Source: Pseudokineococcus lusitanus (GTDB taxonomy: Bacteria; Actinomycetota; Actinomycetes; Actinomycetales; Quadrisphaeraceae). Taken from it: a DNA stretch of 64,000 nucleotides. Location of the stretch: assembly GCF_003751265.1 (NCBI RefSeq), contig NZ_RJKN01000001.1, positions 124,001-188,000 on the forward strand, in the 5' to 3' direction. Below, in pieces: positions 30,703 through 40,286 of this stretch; the stretch's first letter is position 1, and each line of letters opens with the position of its first letter. The notes beneath the pieces were generated by a model that searched no databases, was not told the origin of the DNA, and was given only the letters and a program-made list of their open reading frames with translations. Made by a program: the position numbers and the translations under genes.

Positions 30703-33700
30703 ATGCCGTCGCGACGCAACCGCCGCGGCGGGGCAGCCCCCGAGCGGGGCCCGGACCTCGACCCCGAGGTCGACGTCGTCGACCCGGCCGCCCGCTTCGC
30801 CGCCGCCCGCGCCCGCGCGCAGGCCGCCAAGGAGGGCCGCCTGGCCGAGGGCGTCACCGAGCTCGAGCGCTTCCGCGCCTCGCTGCCCTTCCGCCTCGAC
30901 GACTTCCAGGTGCGCGCCTGCCGGGCGCTCGAGGAGGGCCGCGGCGTCCTCGTCGCCGCGCCCACCGGGGCCGGCAAGACGGTGGTCGGCGAGTTCGCCG
31001 TCCACCTCGCGCTGGCCCGCGGCCGCAAGGCGTTCTACACCGCGCCCATCAAGGCGCTGAGCAACCAGAAGCACGCCGAGCTCGTCGAGCGGCACGGCGC
31101 CGACCGGGTCGGGCTGCTGACGGGGGACGTCGTCGTCAACGGGGACGCGCCCGTCGTCGTCATGACGACCGAGGTCCTCCGCAACATGCTCTACGCGGGC
31201 TCCCCGGCGCTGGCCGGGCTCGGCTACGTCGTCATGGACGAGGTCCACTACCTCGCCGACCGCTTCCGCGGCCCGGTGTGGGAGGAGGTCATCCTCCACC
31301 TGCCCCAGGACGTGCGGATCGCCTCGCTGTCGGCCACCGTCAGCAACGCCGAGGAGTTCGGCGCCTGGCTGGACACGGTCCGCGGCGGCACGGAGGTCGT
31401 CGTCTCCGAGGTCCGCCCCGTGCCGCTGTGGCAGCACGTGCTCACCGGCCGCGACGGCCTCGTCGACCTCTTCGTCGGCGAGGCCGACCAGGCCGTGGCC
31501 GGCGGGTCCGTCGAGCAGGCCGACGGCGACGCCCGGCCGCAGGTCAACCCCGAGCTCACGGCGCTCGCGCGCGACGAGCAGCGCGGCGGCCGCACGACCG
31601 GCTCGCCGCCGCCCCGCGGTGGCCGTCGCCGTCGCGGGGGCTACCCGCCGCACCGGCCGAAGCACGCCGGCGGGGGCGGGGCCGACGCCCGGCCGTCGCA
31701 GCGCCCGCCCAGCCGCGCGCACGTCGTCGCCGCGCTCGACGACGCCGACCTCCTGCCGGCCATCACCTTCGTCTTCAGCCGCAACGGCTGCGACGCCGCC
31801 GTCCGGCAGTGCATGGCCGCGGGGCTGCGCCTCACGACGCCCGAGGACCGCCTCGAGATCCGCGCGGTCGTCGAGGCCGCCTGCGCCGACATCCCCGACA
31901 CCGACCTCGCCGTCCTCGGCTACTGGGAGTGGCTCGAGGGCCTGCAGCGCGGCGTCGCGGCGCACCACGCCGGGCTCCTGCCGCGCTTCAAGGAGGTCGT
32001 CGAGGAGCTCTTCAGCCGGGGGCTCGTCAAGGCCGTCTTCGCCACGGAGACCCTGGCCCTCGGCATCAACATGCCGGCGCGGTCGGTCGTCCTCGAGAAG
32101 CTCGTCAAGTACGACGGCGAGAAGCACGCCGACATCACGCCGGGGGAGTACACGCAGCTCACCGGGCGCGCGGGCCGCCGGGGCATCGACGTCGAGGGCC
32201 ACGCCGTCGTCCTGTGGCAGCCGGGCATCGACCCCGAGCACGTCGCGGGCCTCGCGAGCCGTCGCCTCTACCCGCTGCGGTCGCGCTTCCGCCCGACGTC
32301 GAACATGGCCGTCAACCTCGTCGGCGGCGTGGGCCGCGGACGGGCGCGCGAGATCCTCGAGACGTCGTTCGCGCAGTTCCAGGCCGACCGCGCCGTCGTC
32401 GGGCTGGCCCGCCGCGCGCGGACGCAGGAGGAGGCGCTGGACGGCTACGCCGAGGCGATGGCCTGCCACCTCGGCGACTTCGCCGAGTACGCCGCGCTGC
32501 GGCGCCGCATCTCCGAGCTGGAGAAGGAGGGCAGCCGTGAGGCCACCCGCCGCCGCCGCGCCGAGGTGCTCTCCTCGCTCGAGGGGCTGCAGGTCGGCGA
32601 CGTCGTCCGCGTCCCCGGCGGGCGGCGCGCCGGCACCGCGGTCGTCCTCGACCCCGGGGCCGACGCCGGTCTCGAGGGGCCGCGCCCGACCGTCCTCACC
32701 GAGGACCGCGAGGTGCGGCGCCTGCAGCTGCAGGACGTGGCCGGGGCCGTGGAGGTGCTGGCCCGGGTGCGCGTCCGGCGCGACTTCAACGCCCGGGACG
32801 CCGGCGCGCGGCGCGACCTGGCCGGGGCCGCCCGGGCGGCGCTCGCCGAGGCCGACCCGCCCGCCCGGCAGCGGGGGCGCCGCCGCGACGACGGCCGCGG
32901 CGGCGACGCCGTGGAGACGGTCGAGGCGCTGCGCCGCGAGCTGCGCCGCCACCCCTGCCACGGCTGCCCCGACCGCGAGCAGCACGCCCGGTGGGCCGAG
33001 CGGTGGTCGCGGCTGCGGCAGGAGACCGACGGCCTCGTCCAGCGGATCGAGGGCCGCACGAGCGGTATCGCGCGCGTCTTCGACAAGGTGTGCGACCTCC
33101 TGCTCGAGCTCGGCTACCTCGCGCCCGTGCCCGTGGACGAGGCGGCTGCCGAGCCGGACGGCCGCCGGGCGGTCGACGAGGTCGCCGTCACGCCCGCGGG
33201 GCGCCGGCTCGGCCGGGTCTACGCCGAGAAGGACCTGCTCGTCGCGCAGTGCCTCCGCGAGGACGTGCTCGCGGGCCTCGACGGCCCCGGCGTGGCCGCC
33301 GTCGCCTCGGCTCTCGTCTTCGAGGCGCGGCGCGAGGAGGTCGGCACGGGGCCGCGGACGCCGTCCGGTGTCGTGGGCGAGGCGCTGCGCGCCGTCGTCG
33401 GCCTCTGGTCGGACCTCGAGGAGCGCGAGCGCGCCCACGGCCTGACGCCGACGTCGGCGCCCGACGTCGGGCTGGCGCTGCCGATGCAGCGGTGGGCCCG
33501 CGGGGCGTCGCTGCAGGAGGTGCTCGACGAGGCCGCCGGCCTCGAGCTCGGCGCGGGCGACTTCGTGCGCTGGTGCAAGCAGACGGTCGACCTGCTCGAC
33601 CAGCTGGCCGGCGCGGCGGGGGACGACCCCCGCGGCCGCGAGGTCCGGGCGGCGGCGCTCGACGCCGTCGACCGCGTCCGCCGCGGCGTCGTGGCCTACT

Positions 33701-33714
33701 CCGTCGTCACCTGA
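30703..33714 (+). CDS. helY: DEAD/DEAH-box helicase, HelY/Ski2-like
   Basis: 1003 residues. Walker A is APTGAGKT (about residue 86-93), then FYTAPIKALSNQKHAE, motif II VMDEVHY, motif III SLSATVSN, and motifs V-VI AVFATETLALGINMPARSVV and QLTGRAGRRGID. The C-terminal half carries the DSHCT-type helical domain found in Ski2/Mtr4-like RNA helicases. HelY-type proteins probably unwind RNA or remodel RNP complexes. A low-complexity insert near 285-345 is rich in Arg/Gly/Pro. TACGCT at 30691-30696 stands six bases before ATG 30703, so it also has its own leaderless promoter. It ends at a large hairpin. Confidence 0.93.
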   Translation: MPSRRNRRGGAAPERGPDLDPEVDVVDPAARFAAARARAQAAKEGRLAEGVTELERFRASLPFRLDDFQVRACRALEEGRGVLVAAPTGAGKTVVGEFAVHLALARGRKAFYTAPIKALSNQKHAELVERHGADRVGLLTGDVVVNGDAPVVVMTTEVLRNMLYAGSPALAGLGYVVMDEVHYLADRFRGPVWEEVILHLPQDVRIASLSATVSNAEEFGAWLDTVRGGTEVVVSEVRPVPLWQHVLTGRDGLVDLFVGEADQAVAGGSVEQADGDARPQVNPELTALARDEQRGGRTTGSPPPRGGRRRRGGYPPHRPKHAGGGGADARPSQRPPSRAHVVAALDDADLLPAITFVFSRNGCDAAVRQCMAAGLRLTTPEDRLEIRAVVEAACADIPDTDLAVLGYWEWLEGLQRGVAAHHAGLLPRFKEVVEELFSRGLVKAVFATETLALGINMPARSVVLEKLVKYDGEKHADITPGEYTQLTGRAGRRGIDVEGHAVVLWQPGIDPEHVAGLASRRLYPLRSRFRPTSNMAVNLVGGVGRGRAREILETSFAQFQADRAVVGLARRARTQEEALDGYAEAMACHLGDFAEYAALRRRISELEKEGSREATRRRRAEVLSSLEGLQVGDVVRVPGGRRAGTAVVLDPGADAGLEGPRPTVLTEDREVRRLQLQDVAGAVEVLARVRVRRDFNARDAGARRDLAGAARAALAEADPPARQRGRRRDDGRGGDAVETVEALRRELRRHPCHGCPDREQHARWAERWSRLRQETDGLVQRIEGRTSGIARVFDKVCDLLLELGYLAPVPVDEAAAEPDGRRAVDEVAVTPAGRRLGRVYAEKDLLVAQCLREDVLAGLDGPGVAAVASALVFEARREEVGTGPRTPSGVVGEALRAVVGLWSDLEERERAHGLTPTSAPDVGLALPMQRWARGASLQEVLDEAAGLELGAGDFVRWCKQTVDLLDQLAGAAGDDPRGREVRAAALDAVDRVRRGVVAYSVVT

Positions 33715-33740
33715 CCCGCCCCACCGACCCGGCCCGATCC

Positions 33741-33809
33741 CCCCGGTCTTCGTGGCCCTCCACCGCCCTGAGGGGTCCTCCCGCCGGTGGAAGGCCACGA
33801 GGACCGGGG
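33741..33809. terminator. Long bidirectional hairpin, helY / exonuclease
   Basis: Two 25-bp arms (33741-33765 and 33785-33809) are complementary at 23 of 25 positions, with a 19-base loop. The two mismatches give one G-U pair on each strand's transcript, so the hairpin works in both directions between convergent genes. The arms include CTTCGTGGCC, an unusually AT-mixed sequence for this genome. Confidence 0.8.
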
Positions 33810-33824
33810 ACGGGGCGGGCGGGC

Positions 33825-34784
33825 TCAGTCGGGGAGGGCGTCGGTCGGCAGGCCGAGCGCCACGAGCAGGCGGCGCAGACTCGACGTGATGCCGTAGCGG
33901 CGGGCCAGGCGGGCCACCGCGTCCGGGTCGGCGACGGCCGTGGGCAGCGCGTCGTCGTGCGCGGGGAGGTCGGCGTCGCGCAGCACGCGGACGACGGCGG
34001 GCGCGGCGTCGAGGTAGTCGGCGGCCTCGGTGAGCCGGGCCAGCTGGGCCGGGCGGAACGAGGCGTCGCGGCGGGCGACGGCGTCCCGGACGCCGTCGAG
34101 GTCGCCGAAGCGCTCGAGCAGCGTCGAGGCCGTCTTCTCGCCGACGCCCGGCACGCCCGGGAGCCCGTCGCTCGGGTCGCCCCGCAGGACGGCGAGGTCG
34201 GCGTAGCGGTCGCCGTCCTCGACGCCGTACCGCTCGCGGAGACGGGCCGCGTCGACGACCTCGAGGTCGCGGATGCCGCGGGAGGTGTAGAGGACGAGCA
34301 CCTGGTCGCCCTCGTCGCCGCCGCCCGCGAGCTGGAAGAGGTCGCGGTCGCCGGTGACGACCTCGACCCGCCGGCCGGCGGCCACGGCGCGCGTCGTGAG
34401 GGTGCCGATGACGTCGTCGGCCTCGCAGCCCGGTGCCCCGACGCGGGGGACGCCGACGGCGGCCAGCGCCTCGGCGATGACGGGCACCTGCGGGCCCAGC
34501 GTGCGGGGGGCGTCCTCGCCGCCGTCGGCCGCGACGCGGTGCTCCTTGTAGGAGGGCACCGCCTCGACGCGCCAGGCCGGCCGCCAGTCGTCGTCCCAGC
34601 AGGCGACGAGGCCGGCGGGGCGGCGGTCCGCGACGAGCCGCGCCGTCATGTCGAGGAAGCCCCGCAGCGCGTTGACCGGCGTCCCGTCGGGGGCGGCGAC
34701 CGAGTCGGGGATGCCGTGGTAGGCGCGGAAGTACATCGACGCGGCGTCCAGCAGGAGCAGCGGCGCGTCCGGGCGGCGGTCCAT
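33825..34784 (-). CDS. 5'-3' exonuclease (FEN/PolA-type nuclease domain)
   Basis: 319 residues. The acidic metal sites are in LLLLDAASMYFRAYHG, LVACWDDDWRP, GCEADDVIGTL and VVTGDRDLFQLAG; GDPSDGLPGVPGVGEKTAST is the helix-hairpin-helix-like DNA-binding arch. This is the polymerase I 5'-nuclease fold as a stand-alone protein, expected to remove RNA primers or flaps. TAGGCT (complement of 34792-34797) lies seven bases before ATG 34784, a leaderless-type start. It is divergent from the amidohydrolase gene and convergent with helY. Confidence 0.93.
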   Translation of the reverse strand: MDRRPDAPLLLLDAASMYFRAYHGIPDSVAAPDGTPVNALRGFLDMTARLVADRRPAGLVACWDDDWRPAWRVEAVPSYKEHRVAADGGEDAPRTLGPQVPVIAEALAAVGVPRVGAPGCEADDVIGTLTTRAVAAGRRVEVVTGDRDLFQLAGGGDEGDQVLVLYTSRGIRDLEVVDAARLRERYGVEDGDRYADLAVLRGDPSDGLPGVPGVGEKTASTLLERFGDLDGVRDAVARRDASFRPAQLARLTEAADYLDAAPAVVRVLRDADLPAHDDALPTAVADPDAVARLARRYGITSSLRRLLVALGLPTDALPD

Positions 34785-34896
34785 GCGCGGGAGCCTAGGA
34801 CGCCGGGACGACGGTCCCCGCCGCCGCGCCCCCGTCCGTCGTGCGGCGCGGGCGCCCCGGCGGGAGCGGGCGCCGCGGGCACGGCAGACTCCCGCC

Positions 34897-36576
34897 GTGA
34901 CCAGCGCAGCCGTCCCCGCCGACGCGGCGCCCCGCCGCGTCCTCTACCTCGCAGCCTCCGTCTACAGCCCCGCGGACCCCTTCGCGACGGCCGTCCTCGT
35001 CGAGGGCGACCGGGTCGCGTGGGTCGGCTCCGAGGAGGCCGCGGAGGCGCAGCGGGCCCGCGCCGACGTCGTCGTCGAGGCCCCGGACGCGCTCGTCACG
35101 CCCGCCTTCGTCGACGCCCACGTCCACGTCACGGAGACGGGTCTCGCCCTCGAGGGCCTCGACCTCACGGCCGTGGGCGACGCGGGGGCACTGCTGGCCG
35201 CCGTCGCCGACGCCGCCCGCCGCAGCCCCGGCGCCGTCGTCCGCGGCCACGGCTGGGACGACGCCGCCTGGGCCGGGCCGCTGCCCACCCGCGCCGAGCT
35301 GGACCGGGCCGCCGACGGCGCCGAGGTGCTGCTCTCGCGGGTCGACGTGCACTCCGCCCTCGTCTCGACGGCGCTGGCCGAGCGGGCGGGGCTGCGCGAC
35401 GGCGGCGGCACCGAGGGGTGGGACGGCGGGGCGCTCGTGACCCTCGCGGCGCACGACGCCGCCCGCGACGCCGGCCGTCGCCTCACCCCGGCCGAGCGCG
35501 GGCGGGCCCAGCGGCGCGCCCTCGACGCCGCCGCCGCCACGGGCGTCGCCGCCGTCACCGAGTGCGCCGCACCGCACGTCGGCTCGCCGGACGACCTGCG
35601 CTCGCTGCGGGCGCTCTCCGACGCCGGCGACGTCCCCGAGGTGCTCGCCTACTGGGGCGCGCTCGCCACCGACGAGGCGTCGGCCCGCGCGGCGCTCGCC
35701 GACGTCGAGGGCGCCGGCGTCCTCGGCCTCGCGGGGGACCTCTGCGTCGACGGCTCGTACGGCTCGCGGACGGCGTGGCTGCGCGCGCCGTACGCGGACC
35801 TCGAGGGCACCGGCCTGCCGGTGGACCACCGGGGCGACCCCCACCTCGACGCCGCGCAGGTGGCCGCCCACCTCGTCGCCTGCACCCGCGTCGGCGTCCA
35901 GGGCGGCTTCCACGTCATCGGGGACGCCGCCGCGGACGCCCTCATCGAGGGCCTGCTCGCCGCCGAGCGGGAGGTCGGCACGCCCGCGCTCGCCGGCGCC
36001 CGCCACCGTGTCGAGCACCTCGAGGCCGTGGACGCCCGCGTCGTCGCCGAGCTGGCCCGCCTCGGTGTCGTCGCCAGCGTCCAGCCCGCCTTCGACGCCG
36101 TCTGGGGCGGTCCGGACCGGCTCTACGCCAGCCGCCTCGGCGTCGAGCGCGCCACCGCCCTCAACCCCTTCGCGGCCCTGGCCTCGGCCGGCCTGCCCCT
36201 GGCGCTGGGCTCGGACAGCCCGGTGACGCCCGTCGACCCGTGGGCGGGGGTGGCCGCGGCGGCGTCGCCGTCCACCGCCGGCCACGGGCTGTCGGCCCGC
36301 GCCGCCTTCCTCGCCGGCACCCGCGGCGGCTGGCGCGCGGCGCGGCGCGAGGGCGAGGGCGTCCTCGTCCCCGGCGCCCTCGCCACCCTCGCCGTGTGGT
36401 CCGTCGGCGACCTCGTCGTCCAGGCCGCCGACAGCCGTGTCTCCAGCTGGAGCACCGACCCGCGCTCCGGCGTCCCCGGCCTGCCCGACCTCTCCCCGGG
36501 CGCCCCGCGCCCGCGCTGCCTGCGGACGCTGCGCGCCGGCCGGGTCCTCCACGACGCCGGCGAGCTCGCGGCCTGA
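34897..36576 (+). CDS. Amidohydrolase family 3 protein (YtcJ-like)
   Basis: 559 residues. TPAFVDAHVHVTETGL gives the HxH metal site, WDDAAW and VRGHGW are the YtcJ-type segments, VQGGFHVIGDAAADALI carries the next metal histidine, ARHRVEHLE another, and PLALGSDSPVTPVDPW the catalytic Asp. Such enzymes hydrolyse C-N bonds in amides, ureas or imidates; the substrate is unknown. GTG 34897 has CAGACT (34885-34890) six bases upstream. The frame is open to 34783, but that extension overlaps the divergent exonuclease start and is rejected. Confidence 0.88.
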   Translation: MTSAAVPADAAPRRVLYLAASVYSPADPFATAVLVEGDRVAWVGSEEAAEAQRARADVVVEAPDALVTPAFVDAHVHVTETGLALEGLDLTAVGDAGALLAAVADAARRSPGAVVRGHGWDDAAWAGPLPTRAELDRAADGAEVLLSRVDVHSALVSTALAERAGLRDGGGTEGWDGGALVTLAAHDAARDAGRRLTPAERGRAQRRALDAAAATGVAAVTECAAPHVGSPDDLRSLRALSDAGDVPEVLAYWGALATDEASARAALADVEGAGVLGLAGDLCVDGSYGSRTAWLRAPYADLEGTGLPVDHRGDPHLDAAQVAAHLVACTRVGVQGGFHVIGDAAADALIEGLLAAEREVGTPALAGARHRVEHLEAVDARVVAELARLGVVASVQPAFDAVWGGPDRLYASRLGVERATALNPFAALASAGLPLALGSDSPVTPVDPWAGVAAAASPSTAGHGLSARAAFLAGTRGGWRAARREGEGVLVPGALATLAVWSVGDLVVQAADSRVSSWSTDPRSGVPGLPDLSPGAPRPRCLRTLRAGRVLHDAGELAA

Positions 36577-36584
36577 CGGGTCCC

Positions 36585-36626
36585 GCCCCTGACGTCCCCG
36601 GCGGACCCGCCGGAGGCGTCAGGGGG
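36585..36626. terminator. Bidirectional hairpin, amidohydrolase / ROK
   Basis: Arms 36585-36604 and 36607-36626 pair over about 20 bp with three mismatches (core CCCCTGACG/CGTCAGGGG and CCGGCGG/CCGCCGG). The right arm overlaps the last codons of the ROK gene, so it serves both convergent transcripts. Confidence 0.7.
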
Positions 36627-37935
36627 CGACGGCGAGGTGCGCCGCGGGGAGCAGCGGGTCCGCGAGGAGCGGGGCGAGGGCCACCTCGGCCGCCCCGACG
36701 AGCGTCGAGCCCGTGCCGAGCCCCGCGGGACGGACGTCGACGTGCCCCCGCAGCGCGGGCAGGACGAGGCGGTCGACCCAGGGCATGACGTCGTCCTCGA
36801 CGGCCGGCCAGAGGTCCTGCCACAGGCCCGCGCCGAGCAGCACCGCCCGCGGGTCGAAGACGTTGACGATGCTCGCGAGGCCCCGGGCGAAGGAGCGCGA
36901 GACGCGGTCCCGGGTACGACGGGCCGCCACGCCGCCGCGGTCGAGCCGCTCGAGGACGCGGGCGGCGACGTCGGGCGCGTCCGCGTCGAGGTCGAGCGGC
37001 GCCGCCCAGGCCGACGCCTGGCTCTCCGACTCCCAGCACCCGCGGCTGCCGCAGTGGCAGGCGCGGCCCTCGGGGTCGACGCCGATGTGCCCGACCTCGC
37101 CCGCGAAGCCGTGCCGGCCCGTGAGCCGGTTGCCGCCGCTGATGATCCCGCTGCCGAGGCCCCAGGTGCCGCAGAGGTAGACGACGTCCGTGGTGGACCG
37201 GGCGCCGCCGCGCAGGTGCTCCGCGACGACGCCGAGGTCGGCGTCGTTCCCGAGCTCCACGGGCAGCCGGCGGCCGAGCGCGGCCGCCAGCGCGTCCGCG
37301 AGGGCGTCGCCGAAGGGCGCCTCGACCCAGCCGAGGTGGGGGGCGAGGCCGACGACGCCGGTGCCGGCCCGGACGGTGCCCGGGACGGCCGCGCCGACGC
37401 CGACCAGCCGCGCCCGGTCCGCCGCCGTCGGGACCAGCCGCGCCGCCAGCGACGCGGCGGCCGAGGCCGCGCGCGCGGGGCCGACGACGGCGGGCAGGTC
37501 GTCGTCGAGGCGGCCGAGGACCTCGCCGCCGAGGCCGACGAGCGCCACCCGCACGCGGTGGACGTCGGCGTAGACGGCCAGCACGGTGGGGGATCCGGGC
37601 GCGGGCCGCACGAGGAGCGACGGCCGGCCCACGCCGCGGCCCGACGAGGCGTCGGGCCGGCGCTCGACGAGGAGACCGGCCTCGACCATGTCGCCGACGA
37701 GGTCGCCGACGGTGGAGCGGGAGAGCGCCAGCGTCGTCGTCAGCTGCGCCCGGCTCACCGCCCCCGCGTGGTGCACGGCCTGGAGGACGGCGCTGAGGTT
37801 GTGCCGACGGAGGTCGTCGACGCCGCGGCCGGTCGGCCCCCGGCGTCCGGCGGCGCCCCGCAGGCCCACGGCGCGGCCCGGTCCGGAGCGGCCGGGGGTC
37901 CCCGGCGGGGAGGTGGGGGCGGGCGGGGCGGGCAC
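36619..37935 (-). CDS. ROK-family transcriptional repressor (XylR/NagC type)
   Basis: 438 residues. A winged HTH (LRRHNLSAVLQAVHHAGAVS, LALSRSTVGDLVGDMVEAGL) precedes the ROK sugar-kinase-like domain: VGVGAAVPGTV, ELGNDADLGVVAEHL, FAGEVGHIGVDPEG and the zinc motif CHCGSRGCWE. It probably represses the sugar transporter genes upstream and releases DNA when it binds the sugar. The frame opens at 37980, but GTG 37935 has CATCCT six bases upstream, matching the leaderless spacing seen elsewhere, so I prefer it. It lies downstream of the transporter genes on the same strand. Confidence 0.88.
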   Translation of the reverse strand: MPAPPAPTSPPGTPGRSGPGRAVGLRGAAGRRGPTGRGVDDLRRHNLSAVLQAVHHAGAVSRAQLTTTLALSRSTVGDLVGDMVEAGLLVERRPDASSGRGVGRPSLLVRPAPGSPTVLAVYADVHRVRVALVGLGGEVLGRLDDDLPAVVGPARAASAAASLAARLVPTAADRARLVGVGAAVPGTVRAGTGVVGLAPHLGWVEAPFGDALADALAAALGRRLPVELGNDADLGVVAEHLRGGARSTTDVVYLCGTWGLGSGIISGGNRLTGRHGFAGEVGHIGVDPEGRACHCGSRGCWESESQASAWAAPLDLDADAPDVAARVLERLDRGGVAARRTRDRVSRSFARGLASIVNVFDPRAVLLGAGLWQDLWPAVEDDVMPWVDRLVLPALRGHVDVRPAGLGTGSTLVGAAEVALAPLLADPLLPAAHLAVAP

Positions 37936-38040
37936 CCCCTCAGGATGCCCGCCCCCGACGTCCGGCCCGGCCGGCGTCACCGCGTCACCGCCCCGACGGC
38001 GGCCGCCCGGGAGCCGGGCGGCCGCACGAGGCGGCCCACG

Positions 38041-39384
38041 TCAGCGTCCGGCGGAGGAGCGCCGGCGCCGCGAGACGGCGTCGACGGCCGCGGCGAGGAG
38101 GAGCACCGCGCCGGTGACGAGGAAGTTGACGTACGCCTGCTGCCCGAGGAGACCGAGCCCGTTGGCGATGACGGCGATGACGAGCCCGCCGATGACGGCG
38201 TTGCTCACCTTGCCGCGGCCGCCGAAGAGGCTCGTGCCGCCGATGACCGCGGCGCCGACGCCGAGCAGCAGCGTGTTGCCGCCGCCCGAGCCGGGCGCCA
38301 CGGAGTTGAGGCGGGAGGCGTCGATGATCCCGGCGAGGGCGGCCAGCGTGGAGCCGACCATGAACACCGAGATGCGGATGCGCAGGACGTCGATGCCGGC
38401 GCGGCGGGCGGCCTCGGGGTTGCCGCCGACGGCGTACACGTGGCGGCCGTAGGCCGTGCGGCCCAGCACGAGCGACAGGACGACGAGCAGCACCGCGATG
38501 AGCGGCACCGACCAGGGCATGCCCGCGAGGACGATGCTCGGGACGCGGGCGCGGTTCTGGGAGAGCACCGCGGTGACGGCGAGCACGGCCACGGCCACGG
38601 CGGCGACGCGGAGGACGACGACGCCGAGGTTGTCGCGGGTCAGCCCGCGACGCCGCTGGCCGGACCACTTGCGGAGGCTCAGGGCGGCGTACGCGACGAC
38701 CGCGACGACGGCGAGCACCCAGCCGAGGACGACCGGCACGTTGCCGTTGGCGATGGCCACGACGACGGGGTCGCGGACGGCGATGGTGCCGCCCTGGCCG
38801 ATGAGGCGCAGCGTGACGCCCTGCAGCCCGAGGAAGAGCGCCAGCGTCACGACGAAGCTCGGGATGCCGACCTTGGCGACGAAGAGCCCGATGAGCGTGC
38901 CGATGACGAGACCGGTGAGGAGGCCGGCCAGCACGCCGACGAACCAGGGCAGGCCCGCCTGGCCGAGGACGAGGGCCATGACGGCCGCCGAGGCACCGCC
39001 CGCGACGCCGGCCGAGAGGTCGATGTCGCCGAGCAGGAGGACGAAGGTCAGGCCCATCGCGAGGACGACGATGGACGACGCCTGCACGAGGAGGTTGGCC
39101 ACGTTGCCGGCGGTGGGGAAGGTCTCGGGGCGCAGCACCGAGAAGAGGACGAGCAGCACGCCGAGCCCGAGCAGCGCCGGGAGCGATCCGATGTCGCCGC
39201 CCTTGAGGCGTGCGACGTACGCGTCGACGCCCTCGCGGAAGGTCGGGGCCTTCGCCGGCTCGGCCAGGGGGCTGCTGCCGCCCGTGGCACGCGCCAGCTC
39301 GACGATGCGGGCCTGCTCGGCGGACAGCTGCCCGCGGTCGCCGTCGGTGCCGGCGGTCGCGGGGGCGGGGGTCTGGTGGCTCAC
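38041..39384 (-). CDS. Sugar ABC transporter permease (XylH/RbsC-like)
   Basis: 447 residues with about ten or more transmembrane helices. An N-terminal cytoplasmic segment is followed by TAGNVANLLVQASSIVVLAM, DIDLSAGVAGGASAAVMAL, AKVGIPSFVVTLALFLGLQG, RTAYGRHVYAVGGNPEAARR (the RbsC/XylH hallmark) and GGTSLFGGRGKVSNAVIGGL. Length and the long central region resemble XylH. GTG 39384 has GAAGGAG seven bases upstream; the longer frame to 40038 runs through the ATPase gene and is a shadow. It follows the ATPase by 11 bases in a binding protein-ATPase-permease operon. Confidence 0.9.
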   Translation of the reverse strand: MSHQTPAPATAGTDGDRGQLSAEQARIVELARATGGSSPLAEPAKAPTFREGVDAYVARLKGGDIGSLPALLGLGVLLVLFSVLRPETFPTAGNVANLLVQASSIVVLAMGLTFVLLLGDIDLSAGVAGGASAAVMALVLGQAGLPWFVGVLAGLLTGLVIGTLIGLFVAKVGIPSFVVTLALFLGLQGVTLRLIGQGGTIAVRDPVVVAIANGNVPVVLGWVLAVVAVVAYAALSLRKWSGQRRRGLTRDNLGVVVLRVAAVAVAVLAVTAVLSQNRARVPSIVLAGMPWSVPLIAVLLVVLSLVLGRTAYGRHVYAVGGNPEAARRAGIDVLRIRISVFMVGSTLAALAGIIDASRLNSVAPGSGGGNTLLLGVGAAVIGGTSLFGGRGKVSNAVIGGLVIAVIANGLGLLGQQAYVNFLVTGAVLLLAAAVDAVSRRRRSSAGR

Positions 39385-39395
39385 GGGGGGCTCCT

Positions 39396-40211
39396 TCACA
39401 GCGCCGCGGTCGGGGAGGCGCCGGTGACGGCCGGCTGCAGGCCCAGGTCGCCGGAGCGGCCCGTGGTGATGAGCTCGACGACCTGGCTGCTCGTGACGTC
39501 GCGGGTGCGGACCGTCGCGGCCGAGCGGCCGAGGTAGAGCGCCGTGATCGAGTCGGCGACCTCGAAGACGTCGCCGAGGTTGTGGCTGATGAGGACGACG
39601 CCGAGGCCGTTGTCCGCGAGCCGCCGGACGAGGTCGAGGACCTGCCGGGTCTGCGCGACGCCGAGGGCCGCCGTCGGCTCGTCGAGGAGCACGACGCGCG
39701 AGTTCCACAGGACGGCCTTCGCGATGGCGACGGTCTGACGCTGGCCGCCGGACAGGCTCGCGACGAGCTGGCGGACCGAGCGGATGGTGCGGACGGACAG
39801 GCTCGCGAGGGTCTGGCGCGCCAGCTCCTCCATCGTCGTCTCGTCGAGGAGGCCGCCGGCCTTCTTCTCGCGGCCGAGGAACATGTTCTGGACGACGTCG
39901 AGGTTGTCGCACAGCGCGAGGTCCTGGTACACGACCTCGATGCCGAGGTCGGCCGGGTCCTTGGGGCCCGTCACCGTGACGGGGCGGCCCTCGAAGCGGT
40001 ACTCGCCCGCGTCGGTCGTGTAGATGCCGGCGACGCACTTGACGAGGGTCGACTTGCCTGCGCCGTTGTCGCCGACGAGGGCCGTCACCTCCCCGGCGCG
40101 CACGTCCAGGTCGACACCGTGCAGGACCTGCACGGCGCCGAAGCTCTTGTCGATGCCGCGCAGCGAGAGCAGCGGCTCGCCGGCGTCCGGCGGGGTGGGG
40201 GGGTGGCTCAC
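39396..40211 (-). CDS. Sugar ABC transporter ATPase, single domain (FrcA/XylG-like)
   Basis: 271 residues, with one ABC domain: Walker A GDNGAGKST near 39-47, Q-loop VYQDLALCDNLDVVQNMFLG, signature LSGGQRQTVAIAKA, Walker B VVLLDEPTAALG and switch ISHN. XylG or RbsA proteins usually have two fused ABC domains of about 500 residues; this is the shorter FrcA-like form, which would act as a homodimer. Asn replaces the usual His/Asp pair in ISHN, as is normal for this subfamily. GTG 40211 has GAGGAGG nine bases upstream. It follows the binding-protein gene after a 169-bp gap that holds a large hairpin. Confidence 0.9.
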   Translation of the reverse strand: MSHPPTPPDAGEPLLSLRGIDKSFGAVQVLHGVDLDVRAGEVTALVGDNGAGKSTLVKCVAGIYTTDAGEYRFEGRPVTVTGPKDPADLGIEVVYQDLALCDNLDVVQNMFLGREKKAGGLLDETTMEELARQTLASLSVRTIRSVRQLVASLSGGQRQTVAIAKAVLWNSRVVLLDEPTAALGVAQTRQVLDLVRRLADNGLGVVLISHNLGDVFEVADSITALYLGRSAATVRTRDVTSSQVVELITTGRSGDLGLQPAVTGASPTAAL

Positions 40212-40286
40212 GGAGGTCCTCCTCGTCGAGGCCGGGTCAGAGCGGAGGGGGGAGCGGGGCGTCGGTCGGCGCCGGGGCCCACGGGC

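Noticed and set aside
37936-37980. Longer ROK start at 37980
   Set aside because: No ribosome site or -10 box there, whereas GTG 37935 has a box at the usual six-base spacing.
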